64,000 nucleotides of DNA, taken from contig CP119317.1 in NCBI GenBank assembly GCA_029203125.1, forward strand, positions 1,984,001 through 2,048,000, given 5' to 3'. The notes under the pieces are model-generated. The model did not search any database and was not told the origin of the DNA. It saw only the letters and a list, made by a program, of their open reading frames with translations. Positions 1 through 9,508 of the stretch are shown piece after piece (position 1 is the stretch's first letter; the number at the start of each line of letters is the position of its first letter). Both the position numbers and the translations under genes were made by a program. Origin of the DNA: Candidatus Cohnella colombiensis. Its GTDB lineage: Bacteria > Bacillota > Bacilli > Paenibacillales > Paenibacillaceae.

Positions 1-507
1 CGCCGCTTCTTCCAATGTCATATTTTCAAATATAGGAGCGGCTTTACTTGGAGTCATCTTAGCGTACATATTCGCAAGCGTGACGATTCGTTCTTTGTAG
101 GCTTCAGTTGAAATCGCTTCAGCGTTCGTGTCCTTTGTCAACAAATCAAGCTGAGCCTGAAGCTCTTCTATCTTCTTCTGATTTGAGACGGCTTCCTCTG
201 TCGCCTTGGTTAAAGCCGCTTCTTGATTGTTAATAGTGACCTTAAGCTCGTCTACCTTTTCCTTAGCATTGTTCACCGTCAGTTCATCGTCTGTGCGCAC
301 AACCTCAGTTGATTCAATAGATGGATTAGGCAATATCGATTTAACTACTGGAATCTTGTTTCCGAACTCTAATGCTGAATTGCGCCAATCCGGGTTGAAC
401 ATAAAGAGCAGCACAGCAACGAGTATCGCGGTAAACAAGATTGGGGTTACAAAAAAGAGAAACCGTTCGAATCCGCTACTGCTTTTCTCCACATCTGCGT
501 TCGCCAT
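1..507 (-). CDS. MotE-like flagellar-locus protein, N-terminal part (cut by window edge)
   Basis: Partial gene entering from the left edge: 169 codons read from an ATG at 507 with no stop before position 1. One membrane segment lies at about residues 21-39 (hydrophobic run after FERFLFF). A long charged stretch, probably coiled coil, follows at about residues 80-130, and then the start of a region ending in TPSKAAPIFENMTLEEA, which resembles the N-terminal repeats of MgtE-type domains. Proteins of this layout sit directly after fliJ in Bacillales fla operons (YlxF position) and are annotated MotE-like. It lies 43 bp after fliJ on the same strand, so it is probably in the fla operon. A role in stator or basal-body function is inferred from position only. 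Confidence 0.7.
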   Translation of the reverse strand, partial: MANADVEKSSSGFERFLFFVTPILFTAILVAVLLFMFNPDWRNSALEFGNKIPVVKSILPNPSIESTEVVRTDDELTVNNAKEKVDELKVTINNQEAALTKATEEAVSNQKKIEELQAQLDLLTKDTNAEAISTEAYKERIVTLANMYAKMTPSKAAPIFENMTLEEAA

Positions 508-550
508 GTCTCTCCCCACCCTTTCCTGCGTATGATTTCATCTTTTCTAC

Positions 551-1000
551 TTAACCGCGTGATACGGCAGCAGAGCGAACGATCGCAATTTCATCCAATT
601 CACTTTGTTCTTTATTGAGCCATTCTGTTCGAAAACGCTCATAGGCACGATCCTTAGCGTTCAACCACACTTTCTCATCAACCATTTTATCTTTGAGCTG
701 ACTTTGTCTGCGTGTTACTTGCTCGCTTGCGATCCTTACCCCTTCATGCTGTTCCCTAATCCGTTGATCGATAATTTCGAAATAGAGATGAAGCTCTGTC
801 AGTCGATTAAGTGCTGTCGGGCGTTGTGTCGTCTCCTCCAACTGCCTCACAAGTGCTCTACGCTCTTGCTGCAAAGTCTCCATCCGCTCTTCTTCCTTGC
901 GGAGAACGCTGAGTGAAGCGGCAAATTCCCATTCTGCCATTGATTTCTCGCTACCTTTAAGATCTACGACTTTCTGTAAAGGGTAATGGAATCTTGCCAC
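551..1000 (-). CDS. fliJ: Flagellar export chaperone FliJ
   Basis: 149 residues, the usual FliJ length. Nearly the whole protein is a charged heptad-rich helix (many E, R, Q, L), with N-terminal MARFHYPLQKVVDLKG typical of FliJ, where F-x-(F/Y)-x-L-(Q/E) opens the coiled coil. FliJ is the soluble stalk protein of the flagellar type III export ATPase: it inserts into the FliI ring and contacts the FlhA gate. It follows fliI by 49 bp on the same strand, matching the conserved fliH-fliI-fliJ order. Sequence identity in this family is low, so the call rests on position, length and coiled-coil character together. Confidence 0.88.
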   Translation of the reverse strand: MARFHYPLQKVVDLKGSEKSMAEWEFAASLSVLRKEEERMETLQQERRALVRQLEETTQRPTALNRLTELHLYFEIIDQRIREQHEGVRIASEQVTRRQSQLKDKMVDEKVWLNAKDRAYERFRTEWLNKEQSELDEIAIVRSAAVSRG

Positions 1001-1049
1001 GTTAATCGCTCAGCTCCCGCCTTAGTCACATTGGATGGCCAGCATGCGT

Positions 1050-2369
1050 CTATCGTTTGTAGAAATCTACAATCAATCGCTCGACCGCTTCATCTAATGT
1101 CACTTTCTCATTCGTTCTTTGCGTGGTGTAATTTCTAATTGAATCGTAATATTCAATCGCTTTATCGATTTCTACATTCGAACCTCGGTGATAAGCTCCA
1201 ATATTAATCAAATCTTCGGATTCTCGATAAACCGACAATAGTCGTTTTAATTGTTCCGCCGCTTCTTGCTGCTCTTCGCCGATAATATCTTTCATTACTC
1301 GGCTCACACTTGCTAACACATCAATTGCAGGATAATGACCTTTATTCGCTAAAGCACGTTGCAATACGATATGTCCATCAAGTATGCCTCGTACAGCATC
1401 CGCAATTGGCTCGTTCATATCGTCTCCATCGACTAGAACGGTATAGAATGCGGTGATCGACCCTGTTGGGCCTGTCCCTGCACGCTCTAGAATCTTAGGT
1501 AAGGCTGCGAATACAGATGGTGTATATCCACGAGTAGCAGGAGGTTCGCCTATCGCCAGCCCAACTTCACGAAGTGCCATCGCATATCGGGTTACCGAAT
1601 CCATCATCAGCATGACATTCTGTCCACGATCACGGAAGTATTCGGCAATCGTCGTAGCAATTAATGCGCCCTTCATGCGAATTAGAGCCGGTTGATCCGA
1701 TGTTGCAACGATAACAACAGAACGTGCCAACCCTTCAGGACCTAGATCCTTCTCAATAAATTCGAGCACCTCACGTCCACGCTCTCCGACTAATGCGATC
1801 ACATTAACGTCAGCAGAAGTGTTACGTGCAATCATACCCAGCAATGTACTTTTTCCGACACCCGAACCTGCGAAAATCCCGACCCGCTGTCCTTGTCCTA
1901 CAGTAAGTAATCCGTCAATCGCCCGCACACCAATTCCAAGCGGTTCTGTTACACGTGGTCGCATGAGCGGATTGCCCGGAACGTTATGTGTAGAATAATG
2001 TGGCATCCGCGTTGGCAAGTGAGAACCATCCAGTGGTCTTCCTAAGCCATCAAGCACTTTTCCCAGCAGTTCAGAACCAACCTGTACGGTAAGCGGACCT
2101 CCTGTCGCAACGACATCACAACCAGGACCTACTGAGTAGAGCTCGCCGAGTGGCATTAGCAGAACACGATTGTTACGAAATCCAACGACTTCAGCAAGAA
2201 CAGGTGTACCACCCTTCATCGGATAGATGGAACAAACATCACCAATGCTGGCATCCGGTCCTTCGGATTCAACGGTCAAACCAATGACCTGCATCACCTT
2301 GCCGTTAACTCTAACGGGATCTAGCTGCAGAAGCGAATCCCTATAACGCTGTACGTCAAGTTGCGACAT
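1050..2369 (-). CDS. fliI: Flagellum-specific export ATPase FliI
   Basis: 439 residues, normal for FliI. It is an F1-beta-like ATPase that powers unfolding and export of flagellar substrates. The Walker A P-loop GSGVGKST is at about residues 168-175, GERGREVLEFI (catalytic Glu) at about 197, and Walker B in the run MLMMDSVTRYAMA at about 253-265. The flagellar/T3SS signature AIGEPPATRGYTPSVFA follows, which separates it from ATP synthase beta. The start overlaps the end of fliH by 14 bp, indicating translational coupling. No oddities are visible. Confidence 0.97.
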   Translation of the reverse strand: MSQLDVQRYRDSLLQLDPVRVNGKVMQVIGLTVESEGPDASIGDVCSIYPMKGGTPVLAEVVGFRNNRVLLMPLGELYSVGPGCDVVATGGPLTVQVGSELLGKVLDGLGRPLDGSHLPTRMPHYSTHNVPGNPLMRPRVTEPLGIGVRAIDGLLTVGQGQRVGIFAGSGVGKSTLLGMIARNTSADVNVIALVGERGREVLEFIEKDLGPEGLARSVVIVATSDQPALIRMKGALIATTIAEYFRDRGQNVMLMMDSVTRYAMALREVGLAIGEPPATRGYTPSVFAALPKILERAGTGPTGSITAFYTVLVDGDDMNEPIADAVRGILDGHIVLQRALANKGHYPAIDVLASVSRVMKDIIGEEQQEAAEQLKRLLSVYRESEDLINIGAYHRGSNVEIDKAIEYYDSIRNYTTQRTNEKVTLDEAVERLIVDFYKR

Positions 2370-3198
2370 CCCGGGTTCCCTCCTCAGCAGAATGAGCTGC
2401 GACTCGCAACAATTGCTGCCGAATGGCGTCTAGTTGCGTATCCACACGCGCATCGATGCTACCGAAAGCGGATCTAACAACACATCCACCTTCTTGGATC
2501 GTTAAATCGGGGACAATCTGAAGCTCTGCTTGAGAATCCAAGCTCATACTTAGTTCGTCCTTAGCAGCTTGCACAAAGGCAAACTGCGAAGGTGCGACGC
2601 AAAGCACGATTACACCCTGTTCCTTCCTACGCGATAAAGTTTGAGCGAATAGCTTAATGGCTAATTCAGGCGCATTCGTAAGCTCCTGACTCAAAATCTT
2701 TTCCGCGATTGAACAGCTAAGCTCGACGAGAAATTGTTCACCCTCTGCGATGACTGAATGCTTTGTCTCATAGGCTTGTTCGACAATCGTTTGAGCTTCC
2801 TTTAAGCGAGCTTCCCAGCTATGTGCAAGCTGTTGTTCAGCGTGGACGCTTCCTTCTGCAAAGCCTTCTGCAAAGCCTTGGCGACCAATCTCTTCTCGGA
2901 ATTGGCCATCTTCAGAACGACGTGCATCCCACCATGCATCTATCTCTTGCTCTGCGGCAGCCTTCATCTGTGCGATTGTAATCTGAGCATCTGCTATGAT
3001 CTGCTGTGCAGTCTCTTCAGCATCACTCAGTATTCGCGCTTTCAACGAATGACTTTCGACATCAACCTCATCATTTCCTTCGCCTTTTGAAGCGGAGTTT
3101 GAAATATTTTGTTGTCTGGAGATGATGACTGGACTCGCTTCTAGTCGTTTAAGATCTTCTAATGAAATTACATTAGTGGATTTGATGAGATTAGACAA
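2356..3198 (-). CDS. fliH: Flagellar assembly protein FliH (start re-chosen at TTG)
   Basis: FliH is the stator-like negative regulator of FliI. The C-terminal half has the conserved vacuolar-ATPase-E/FliH-type pattern (LVELSCSIAEKILSQEL then VAPSQFAFV). The middle is rich in A, E and Q with GFAEGFAEG repeats typical of FliH. The longest frame would begin at 3225, deep inside fliG. A TTG at 3198 gives MSNLIKST, matching B. subtilis FliH (MSNLIK...), and is preceded at about 8 nt by GGAGGAG. I therefore place the start there: 280 residues, overlapping the fliG stop by 8 bp. Confidence 0.9.
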   Translation of the reverse strand: MSNLIKSTNVISLEDLKRLEASPVIISRQQNISNSASKGEGNDEVDVESHSLKARILSDAEETAQQIIADAQITIAQMKAAAEQEIDAWWDARRSEDGQFREEIGRQGFAEGFAEGSVHAEQQLAHSWEARLKEAQTIVEQAYETKHSVIAEGEQFLVELSCSIAEKILSQELTNAPELAIKLFAQTLSRRKEQGVIVLCVAPSQFAFVQAAKDELSMSLDSQAELQIVPDLTIQEGGCVVRSAFGSIDARVDTQLDAIRQQLLRVAAHSAEEGTRDVAT

Positions 3199-4210
3199 TG
3201 ATATCGTCTCCTCCACCACGCGCAATAATGATCTCTCCCGCTTCTTCTAGTCTGCGGATCGTAGCTACGATGCGAGTTTGCGCTTCCTCGACGTCTCTGA
3301 GACGTACGGGTCCCATGTACTCCATTTCTTCCTTAAATGTTTCTGCCATACGTTTGGACATATTGCGGAAGATTGCATCGCGGACTTCTTCGCTAGCCAC
3401 TTTAAGCGCAAGCTGCAAATCTGAATTCTCGATATCGCGAATAATGCGTTGAATAGAACGATTGTCGAGATTGACAATATCCTCAAACACGAACATCCGC
3501 TTCTTAATTTCTTCTGCAAGCTCTGGATCTTGAATTTCGAGAGAGTCGAGAATCGTACGCTCTGTTCCACGGTCAACGCCATTCAAGATTTGAACGATCG
3601 CTTCGATTCCACCCGCATTCGTGTAATCCTGCGTTACAGTTGCTGATAGTTTCTGTTCAAGTACTCTCTCCACCTGTGCAATGACTTCAGGTGAGGTGCT
3701 GTCCATCAGAGCAATTCTTCGTGCCACATCTGCTTGCTTATCCTGTGGGAGCGATGAGAGCACGACAGATGATTGGTCAGGCTGCAAATACGAGAGAACG
3801 AGTGCAATCGTCTGCGAGTTCTCATTTTGAATAAAGTTCAATATTTGTGAAGGCTCAGCCTTCCGTGCGAAGTCGAATGGGCGTACTTGCAATGTAGCCG
3901 TTAATCGATTCAGAATATCGAGCGCCTTCTGTGATCCGAGCGCCTTCTCCAAAATTTCCTTCGCGTATGAAATACCGCCTTGAGAAATATATTCCTGTGC
4001 GACACATATCTGATGGAACTCGCTGAGAATCGTTTCCTTCTCATAGCTATCGACTTTACGTACGTTAGCGATCTCAAGCGTAAGCTGCTCGATCTCATCA
4101 TCACGCAAATGCTTAAATACTTGAGCTGATACATCAGGTCCTAACGTAATTAGCAGTATGGCCGCTTTTTGCCGTCCGGACAATTGAAATTGTTTCGCCA
4201 TCACTGCCAC
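3191..4210 (-). CDS. fliG: Flagellar motor switch protein FliG
   Basis: 339 residues, full length. FliG forms the rotor ring between FliF and FliM and carries the torque-generating charged helix. Visible are N-terminal SGRQKAAILLITLGPD, the middle-domain helix around residues 126-150 and the C-terminal torque helix around residues 275-300 (ASEEVRDAIFRNMSKR, then MGPVRLRDVEEAQ). The middle-domain motif usually written EHPQ reads ENSQ here (ENSQTIALVLSYL), a variation at the FliM-contact loop. The gene starts 2 bp after the fliF stop and its end overlaps fliH, as expected in the operon. Confidence 0.97.
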   Translation of the reverse strand: MAVMAKQFQLSGRQKAAILLITLGPDVSAQVFKHLRDDEIEQLTLEIANVRKVDSYEKETILSEFHQICVAQEYISQGGISYAKEILEKALGSQKALDILNRLTATLQVRPFDFARKAEPSQILNFIQNENSQTIALVLSYLQPDQSSVVLSSLPQDKQADVARRIALMDSTSPEVIAQVERVLEQKLSATVTQDYTNAGGIEAIVQILNGVDRGTERTILDSLEIQDPELAEEIKKRMFVFEDIVNLDNRSIQRIIRDIENSDLQLALKVASEEVRDAIFRNMSKRMAETFKEEMEYMGPVRLRDVEEAQTRIVATIRRLEEAGEIIIARGGGDDIIV

Positions 4211-4212
4211 CT

Positions 4213-5772
4213 CTATTCATCCACAAGCCAAGTGCGGAGAAGATTAACAAACTCATCCGGCTTGCGCTTAGCTAGGCTTTCCAATTGTTTTCGTACTTGG
4301 CTTTCGTTCGCCACGTTATCAATATCGATAGTTGGCAATTCGACTTTAGTAGCTGCAGCGAGCTCTTCAGCCTCTTGAGCTGCTTTTTTGCGGCGATACA
4401 TTACATAACCAACAACTGCCAGCAACGCAATTGCAAGTAGTCCAAGACCAGAAAATACAATTGTGCTCGTGGAAACTCCACCTGAGCTCGTATCCTCACT
4501 TTGGAACGTTCTGGACATTACAGATACACGCTGTGTCAACGCTTCGTCAGTCAGCTCCAGACCAGACTCTGCAAGCAATACTCTAACGCTACTAAACAAT
4601 GAGTCTTGAATGCCTTGTTTAAGTTCGTCAGTCATTACCGCAGCATCGACACCAACATTTATTGAAAGATCCTTAACTTTATAGGGTCCGTAGTCGATAT
4701 TATTAATAATACGACTAATTTCCCAATTGGTGATCGATGAGGCTTCCTCAGATGTCGAGCCTCCAGATCCTGAACCAGAAGGATAATTCGCAATATCGGT
4801 TTCGCCAACACCAACAGGTCCTGAAGAACTACCCGCACCTGTATACGTTTTTGTTGACTCTTCTCGGCTAATTTCAATTCCGCGATTATCATTGTTTGGC
4901 AGTGGCTGCACAATATTTTCTTGAGATGTCTTCTTATCGAAGTTAAGCGCAGATACGACACTCACCACAATGTTATCCATGCCGACAAGTGGAGATAAGA
5001 AAGATTGAATGTTCCTTCTTAACTTGTTATCAAACTCTTCTTGGATAGCGAATTGTGTCGCATACAATTCTCCGCTAATGCCGCTTTGACCACCTAGCTG
5101 TGCAGATGGTGTCAAATCTCCCGTGACTGAGCTACTGATGCGAATATCTTCGATTGCAAGATTAGGAACAGCTGATTTCACTAAATTATAATAGCTATCA
5201 ATATCCGTTTGCTTCGGTCTAAAACCAGTTTGGAACGTAATGACAACTGCAGCAGTCGCTTTGTCCTTGTTCGAGTCGTTCAAAAATACAGTCGCTTCTG
5301 GCAAAGTCACAATCGCTTTTACTTTTGAAATCCCCTGCATGTTTAATAACAATTGTTGAATTTCGCCATTATACATGTTGCGATACTTTACGCTGAATTC
5401 TTTGTCTGTCGTACCGATAGAAGAAGATTGGGACATCTCCGCAAAGCCAACTGAGCCACTTTGCACAAGCCCTTGAGATCCAACATCCACCTTTACTTTA
5501 GATACGGAAGCGCTTGGAACAGAAATGCTCGTCCCATTTAACTTGTAGCTGATCCCATTGCTTTCTAGGTAGTCAATGACAGCAGCTGCATCTGCATTAT
5601 CTAAGTTCTGATAAGCAATCTCATATTCAGTTTTCGTAAAGTACATCGTCAAAAAGATAATGATAAACAATAACAGTACAGCCGTAGAGGCAAGCACCCA
5701 TTTACTCTTCTTGTCGTACTGGCTCCAGAAGTCTTTCGCTTTCCCTTGAACCATTGCCCACTTCTCGTTCAC
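4213..5772 (-). CDS. fliF: Flagellar MS-ring protein FliF
   Basis: 519 residues, normal length. FliF forms the membrane-embedded MS ring. Two membrane helices are evident: about residues 26-44 (ASTAVLLLFIIIFLTMYF) and about 435-457 before MYRRKKAAQEAEE. Between them are the ring-building YscJ-type domain (NLDNADAAAVIDYLESNGISY at about 57-77) and a flexible Gly/Ser-rich linker (about 310-340). The last 40 residues are the cytoplasmic FliG-binding tail ending RKPDEFVNLLRTWLVDE. It follows fliE by 87 bp. Confidence 0.97.
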   Translation of the reverse strand: MNEKWAMVQGKAKDFWSQYDKKSKWVLASTAVLLLFIIIFLTMYFTKTEYEIAYQNLDNADAAAVIDYLESNGISYKLNGTSISVPSASVSKVKVDVGSQGLVQSGSVGFAEMSQSSSIGTTDKEFSVKYRNMYNGEIQQLLLNMQGISKVKAIVTLPEATVFLNDSNKDKATAAVVITFQTGFRPKQTDIDSYYNLVKSAVPNLAIEDIRISSSVTGDLTPSAQLGGQSGISGELYATQFAIQEEFDNKLRRNIQSFLSPLVGMDNIVVSVVSALNFDKKTSQENIVQPLPNNDNRGIEISREESTKTYTGAGSSSGPVGVGETDIANYPSGSGSGGSTSEEASSITNWEISRIINNIDYGPYKVKDLSINVGVDAAVMTDELKQGIQDSLFSSVRVLLAESGLELTDEALTQRVSVMSRTFQSEDTSSGGVSTSTIVFSGLGLLAIALLAVVGYVMYRRKKAAQEAEELAAATKVELPTIDIDNVANESQVRKQLESLAKRKPDEFVNLLRTWLVDE

Positions 5773-5859
5773 ACTGTCACCTCACCTGCGGTTAACACGG
5801 TACCTGCAGACGAACTGTACTGCAGATTCGCTATGTATTGGCTACGTCGAATAATAGAA

Positions 5860-6156
5860 CTACATTTGCATCCGCATGATCTCTTGATATGCTTCGATGA
5901 CTTTGTTACGAACTTGAGCTGTTAAAGATAAACTTAATTCCGCTTTCGATGCGGCAATAAGAACATCGTTAACATCTGCTTCTCCAATAAGAAATTTATC
6001 ATTTACCTTATGTACATTCATTTCTTGAGCAGCCACACCATCCAACGCATCCTTCAAAAAGCTCGCAAAGCTTTCTGTTGCCTCAGCTGGCGTCGCTTTG
6101 TTTTGAACCGGATTGATCGTTCCAGAAGCGATACTCATCGGATTGAACTGTATCAT
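5860..6156 (-). CDS. fliE: Flagellar hook-basal body protein FliE
   Basis: 98 residues, the family's size. FliE is the junction protein between the MS ring and the proximal rod and the first substrate through the flagellar export gate. The conserved core is visible: SFASFLKDALDGVAAQEMNVHKVNDKF early, then the C-terminal SLTAQVRNKVIEAYQEIMRMQM, nearly invariant in the family. It sits in its canonical place between flgC and fliF. Confidence 0.95.
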   Translation of the reverse strand: MIQFNPMSIASGTINPVQNKATPAEATESFASFLKDALDGVAAQEMNVHKVNDKFLIGEADVNDVLIAASKAELSLSLTAQVRNKVIEAYQEIMRMQM

Positions 6157-6194
6157 TTGTCTTCCTCACCTTCGTTGTAATACCCACTATATGC

Positions 6195-6638
6195 TTATCG
6201 ACCAATTTCCAAGGACTTAGTGAACATCGCTTTGCTGGCATTGAGTGCTGTTACGTTCGCTTCATATGAACGAGAAGCAGCAATCATATCCACCATCTCT
6301 TGTACCATATCCACATTCGGCATATAGACCATTCCATTCGCATCAGCATCAGGATGTGTAGGGTTATACACTTGCTTGAATGGTGTAGAATCTTCCCTGA
6401 TCTCAGTAACCTGAACACCTTTGGGGACGTTACCGTTAATCTTTGAATCTAACATATCCTTGAATGAAGTCGTTACCGGTTGCATGACTACAGTCTTTCT
6501 TCGATAAGGTACGAATTGACCGTTAACATAGCTAGCTCTCGTAGTTTCCGCATTTGCGATGTTCGCAGAAATAACGTCCATTCTGAGTCTTTGTGCAGTT
6601 AATGCTGATGCACTAATATCAAATCCACCTAGCTTCAT
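6195..6638 (-). CDS. flgC: Flagellar proximal rod protein FlgC
   Basis: 147 residues, usual length. The N-terminal rod signature SASALTAQRLRMDVISANIANAETT is at about residues 10-34. The C-terminal half carries YMPNVDMVQEMVDMIAASRSYEANVTALNASKAM, which pairs with the N-terminus as a coiled coil in the assembled rod. It is exported through the flagellar type III system without a cleaved signal. Its start is 3 bp from the flgB stop. Confidence 0.96.
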   Translation of the reverse strand: MKLGGFDISASALTAQRLRMDVISANIANAETTRASYVNGQFVPYRRKTVVMQPVTTSFKDMLDSKINGNVPKGVQVTEIREDSTPFKQVYNPTHPDADANGMVYMPNVDMVQEMVDMIAASRSYEANVTALNASKAMFTKSLEIGR

Positions 6639-6641
6639 CCG

Positions 6642-7049
6642 TTAACTCCTCCCTTCTGTTCCAATTCGGATCATCTTCACATTGTGATTGATTTGTTGGA
6701 TAAACAAATTGTATCTGAGTTGGTTTTCTGCTAATAACGCCATCTCACGGTCAATATCAACATTGTTACCGTTGTTGTTAATGATTGTTGACTCGTCTGT
6801 AACCACTTTAGGAGTTGGCGTGGCAGCACCACCCATTGGAATGTGTCGCGCATTTGTCGTCTTCAAACGCAAAGAACTCCCATTAGAGCCGATCGCACTT
6901 GATAAGATATCTTCAAATGCTACATCTGATCTCTTGAAATTAGGAGTGTCTCCGTTAGCTATATTATTTGCGTATACCCGTTGACGAGCAGAAGCAGCAG
7001 TTAGTGCGCCTTCAAGTCTTTGAAAGGAAGCTCCACCTAATAAGTCCAT
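6642..7049 (-). CDS. flgB: Flagellar proximal rod protein FlgB (start re-chosen)
   Basis: First gene of the fla/che operon. The longest frame begins at 7100, but the extra 17 residues (MRCNLIILILYKERGGV) are not FlgB-like. An ATG at 7049 gives MDLLGGASFQRLEGAL, typical of FlgB, and has GAGGCGG about 6 nt upstream. This gives 135 residues, the family's length. The rod motif ARQRVYANNIANGDTPNFKRSD and the C-terminal ENQLRYNLFIQQINHNVKMI are present. The 5' region (7050-7230) must contain the main fla/che promoter; I see no confident sigma-A or sigma-D match there. Confidence 0.95.
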   Translation of the reverse strand: MDLLGGASFQRLEGALTAASARQRVYANNIANGDTPNFKRSDVAFEDILSSAIGSNGSSLRLKTTNARHIPMGGAATPTPKVVTDESTIINNNGNNVDIDREMALLAENQLRYNLFIQQINHNVKMIRIGTEGRS

Positions 7050-7190
7050 TACGCCGCCTCTTTCTTTGTACAAAATTAGAATAATTAAATTGCATCTCAC
7101 ATTAATTCAACGTACAACTGCAATATCCTGCTTTTTTCGACGATTGTTTCGCAATAAATCTTAAAAAATTACATCGCACGACAAAATAAT

Positions 7191-7205
7191 AATTTTCTCA
7201 TTTCT
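7191..7205 (-). promoter_or_regulatory. Possible CodY half-site upstream of flgB
   Basis: On the minus strand the sequence AGAAATGAGAAAATT carries a perfect right half (AGAAAATT) of the CodY box AATTTTCWGAAAATT; the left half is poor (10 of 15 positions match overall). It lies about 140 bp upstream of flgB, directly after codY. CodY represses fla/che in B. subtilis, which makes the site plausible but not established. Confidence 0.2.
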
Positions 7206-7238
7206 ATCATCAACGACATGCTTCTTTGTGGCAATACG

Positions 7239-7276
7239 AAAAAAGCCCTAATCTTGGTGAAAGATTGGGCTTTTCG
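7239..7276 (-). terminator. Intrinsic terminator after codY
   Basis: On the minus strand a hairpin with arms AAAAGCCCAATCTT and AAGATTAGGGCTTTTTT and a short loop TCACC ends in a run of T. It lies 20 bp past the codY stop, so it separates the hslV-hslU-codY transcript from the flagellar operon. Confidence 0.85.
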
Positions 7277-7296
7277 TTAAATCAAGCTATAGAAAC

Positions 7297-8067
7297 CTAT
7301 TTCCTCAGATGCTCCAATTCATGAACCAGTTGGTAATTCAAAATTCGTATATACGTTCCCTTCATTCCTAACGAGCGCGTCTCGATTACTCCTGCGCTTT
7401 CGAGCTTTCGCAACGCATTGACGATTACAGATCTTGTTATCCCAGCTCGATCTGCAATTTTTGAAGCAACTAGAAGCCCTTCTTTACCTTCAAGTTGCTC
7501 GAATATGAGCTCCACAGCTTCAAGTTCACTAAATGACAAGGAATTTATTGCAACTGAAACGATCGCTTTGTTTCTAGCTTCAACCTCTCGTTCCTCAATA
7601 CGTTCTCTCAAAATTTCCATACCAATTATTGTCGCACCGTACTCTGCCAAAATGAGATCATCATTCCCAAATGACACTACTCCATCTCTAGATAGGAGTA
7701 AAGTCCCAAGACGATCGGCACCCCCTTGAATCGGGACGATAGTCACAATTTTGTTAGAAAACGCAAAGTCTACTGGAGATAACGTGGGAAATGGATCAAC
7801 ATTTGCAACTGTTTCAACAATTTTCAGTAGCTGGTCGTTTGTCTCCGTTGGAAATCGCATTTGCTCTGTCTGATCCGCATTAAGCCAAAATTGCGGAAAG
7901 CTTTCCGAATGTGCACATCCTAATATCTTTCCTTTACGACTAACGACAAATACATCCCCCTGCATCGTTTCCCGCAGTCCATCTGCCATCTCACGAAAAT
8001 TGAGCGGGTTTCCAGCAGCCTTCTGCAGCAATTGGTTCAGAGTACGTGTTTTATTCAACAACGTCAT
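7297..8067 (-). CDS. codY: GTP-sensing transcriptional pleiotropic repressor CodY
   Basis: 256 residues against about 259 in B. subtilis. CodY is the dimeric global regulator activated by branched-chain amino acids and GTP; it represses nutrient scavenging, competence and motility genes in rich conditions. The N-terminal GAF ligand domain spans about residues 1-155. The winged helix-turn-helix is at about 195-245, with [19 protein letters not shown] as recognition region followed by [20 protein letters not shown]. It lies 38 bp after hslU in the conserved hslV-hslU-codY order. Confidence 0.97.
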   Translation of the reverse strand: MTLLNKTRTLNQLLQKAAGNPLNFREMADGLRETMQGDVFVVSRKGKILGCAHSESFPQFWLNADQTEQMRFPTETNDQLLKIVETVANVDPFPTLSPVDFAFSNKIVTIVPIQGGADRLGTLLLSRDGVVSFGNDDLILAEYGATIIGMEILRERIEEREVEARNKAIVSVAINSLSFSELEAVELIFEQLEGKEGLLVASKIADRAGITRSVIVNALRKLESAGVIETRSLGMKGTYIRILNYQLVHELEHLRK

Positions 8068-8105
8068 GAAATTATAATCCTCCTATTGCGACGACAACAA
8101 CGTAT

Positions 8106-9500
8106 TTATAAAATATATTGACTTAAATCACGATTGTTGGCTATGCTTGATAGCTTCTCTCGCACATATTCCGGTGTAATCGACATCGACTCAAGCTGTA
8201 ATTCAGGTGCTTCGAAACTTAAATCTTCCAATAGCTTTTCAAGTAATGTATGCAATCTGCGTGCCCCGATGTTCTCTGTATTATGATTGACTTCTTGCGC
8301 CATACGGGCAAGCTCTTTTACAGCCTCAGCTGTAAAGCTGATTTCGATTCCTTCTGTTGATAAGAGCGCTGCATACTGCTTCGTAAGTGCATTCTCTGGC
8401 TCTGTAAGAATCCGGATAAAATCTTCGTCGGTTAAGCTACTCAGCTCAACACGAATTGGAAATCTGCCTTGCAGCTCAGGAATCAAATCTGATGGTTTCG
8501 CGATATGGAAAGCACCTGCTGCAATGAATAGGATATAGTCGGTTTTAACCGGTCCATACTTCGTCATTACTGTCGAGCCTTCAACTATAGGTAAAATATC
8601 TCGTTGAACGCCTTCTCGGCTTACATCAGGTCCTTGACCGCGACCTTGACTCGCAATCTTATCGATCTCATCGATGAAGATAATACCGGATTGTTCTGCG
8701 CGACGGACTGATTCTGTGTGCACATCATCCATATCGATCAATTTATTGGCTTCTTCTATGATGAGCACTTTACGTGCTTCCTTCACACTGAGGCGTCTCT
8801 TCTTGTGACGTTTCGGTAAAAACTGTCCGAGCATCTCCTGCATATTTTGCCCCATCTGATCCTGCCCAGGACCTGAGAACATATCCATCATCGTCGGAGA
8901 AGTATCTTCGACTTCTATTTCGACAAGCTCATTCTCTAAATCTCCGCCCGCTAACCTCGCTTTCAAATCGCGACGCTTATCCTGCAAAGAAGGATCTACC
9001 GGTTCAGGCTCCTCATTTGGCGATCCACCGCCAAATAGCATTTCAAGTGGGTTTCGTTGTGACTTTTGCTTAATAGGTGACGGGACTAGAAGCGCAATTA
9101 AACGCTCATTCGCAGCTTGCTCCGCTTTATCCTTTACCTTCTCCGTACGTTCTTCCTTCACCATGCGAATCGCTGTCTCCACAAGATCGCGAACCATGGA
9201 TTCAACATCGCGCCCAACATAGCCAACCTCTGTAAACTTCGTCGCTTCTAGCTTAACGAATGGCGCCTGAACAAGCTTTGCAAGTCGACGTGCAATTTCC
9301 GTCTTCCCTACACCTGTAGGTCCAATCATTAGAATGTTTTTCGGAACGACTTCATCTCGAATGTCCTCAGGCAATTTGCTCCGACGATAGCGATTGCGCA
9401 ATGCGACCGCAACGGAACGTTTAGCCGATTTCTGACCGACAATGTATTTATCAAGCTCTGCCACCACTTGGCGAGGCGTTAAATTCTCATGCATCATCAT
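8106..9500 (-). CDS. hslU: ATP-dependent protease ATPase subunit HslU (ClpY)
   Basis: 464 residues. This AAA+ unfoldase partners HslV. N-terminal [17 protein letters not shown] leads into Walker [10 protein letters not shown] at about residues 60-68, the pore motif region GYVGRDVE at about 95, and Walker [13 protein letters not shown] at about 275. A charged insertion I domain lies between. The C-terminus NRDLSQYIL is the HslV-docking tail. Three consecutive ATGs open the frame. AAGGAGG lies too close to the first, so the second or third is the probable start. 8 bp separate it from hslV. Confidence 0.97.
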   Translation of the reverse strand: MMMHENLTPRQVVAELDKYIVGQKSAKRSVAVALRNRYRRSKLPEDIRDEVVPKNILMIGPTGVGKTEIARRLAKLVQAPFVKLEATKFTEVGYVGRDVESMVRDLVETAIRMVKEERTEKVKDKAEQAANERLIALLVPSPIKQKSQRNPLEMLFGGGSPNEEPEPVDPSLQDKRRDLKARLAGGDLENELVEIEVEDTSPTMMDMFSGPGQDQMGQNMQEMLGQFLPKRHKKRRLSVKEARKVLIIEEANKLIDMDDVHTESVRRAEQSGIIFIDEIDKIASQGRGQGPDVSREGVQRDILPIVEGSTVMTKYGPVKTDYILFIAAGAFHIAKPSDLIPELQGRFPIRVELSSLTDEDFIRILTEPENALTKQYAALLSTEGIEISFTAEAVKELARMAQEVNHNTENIGARRLHTLLEKLLEDLSFEAPELQLESMSITPEYVREKLSSIANNRDLSQYIL

Positions 9501-9508
9501 AAACCTCC

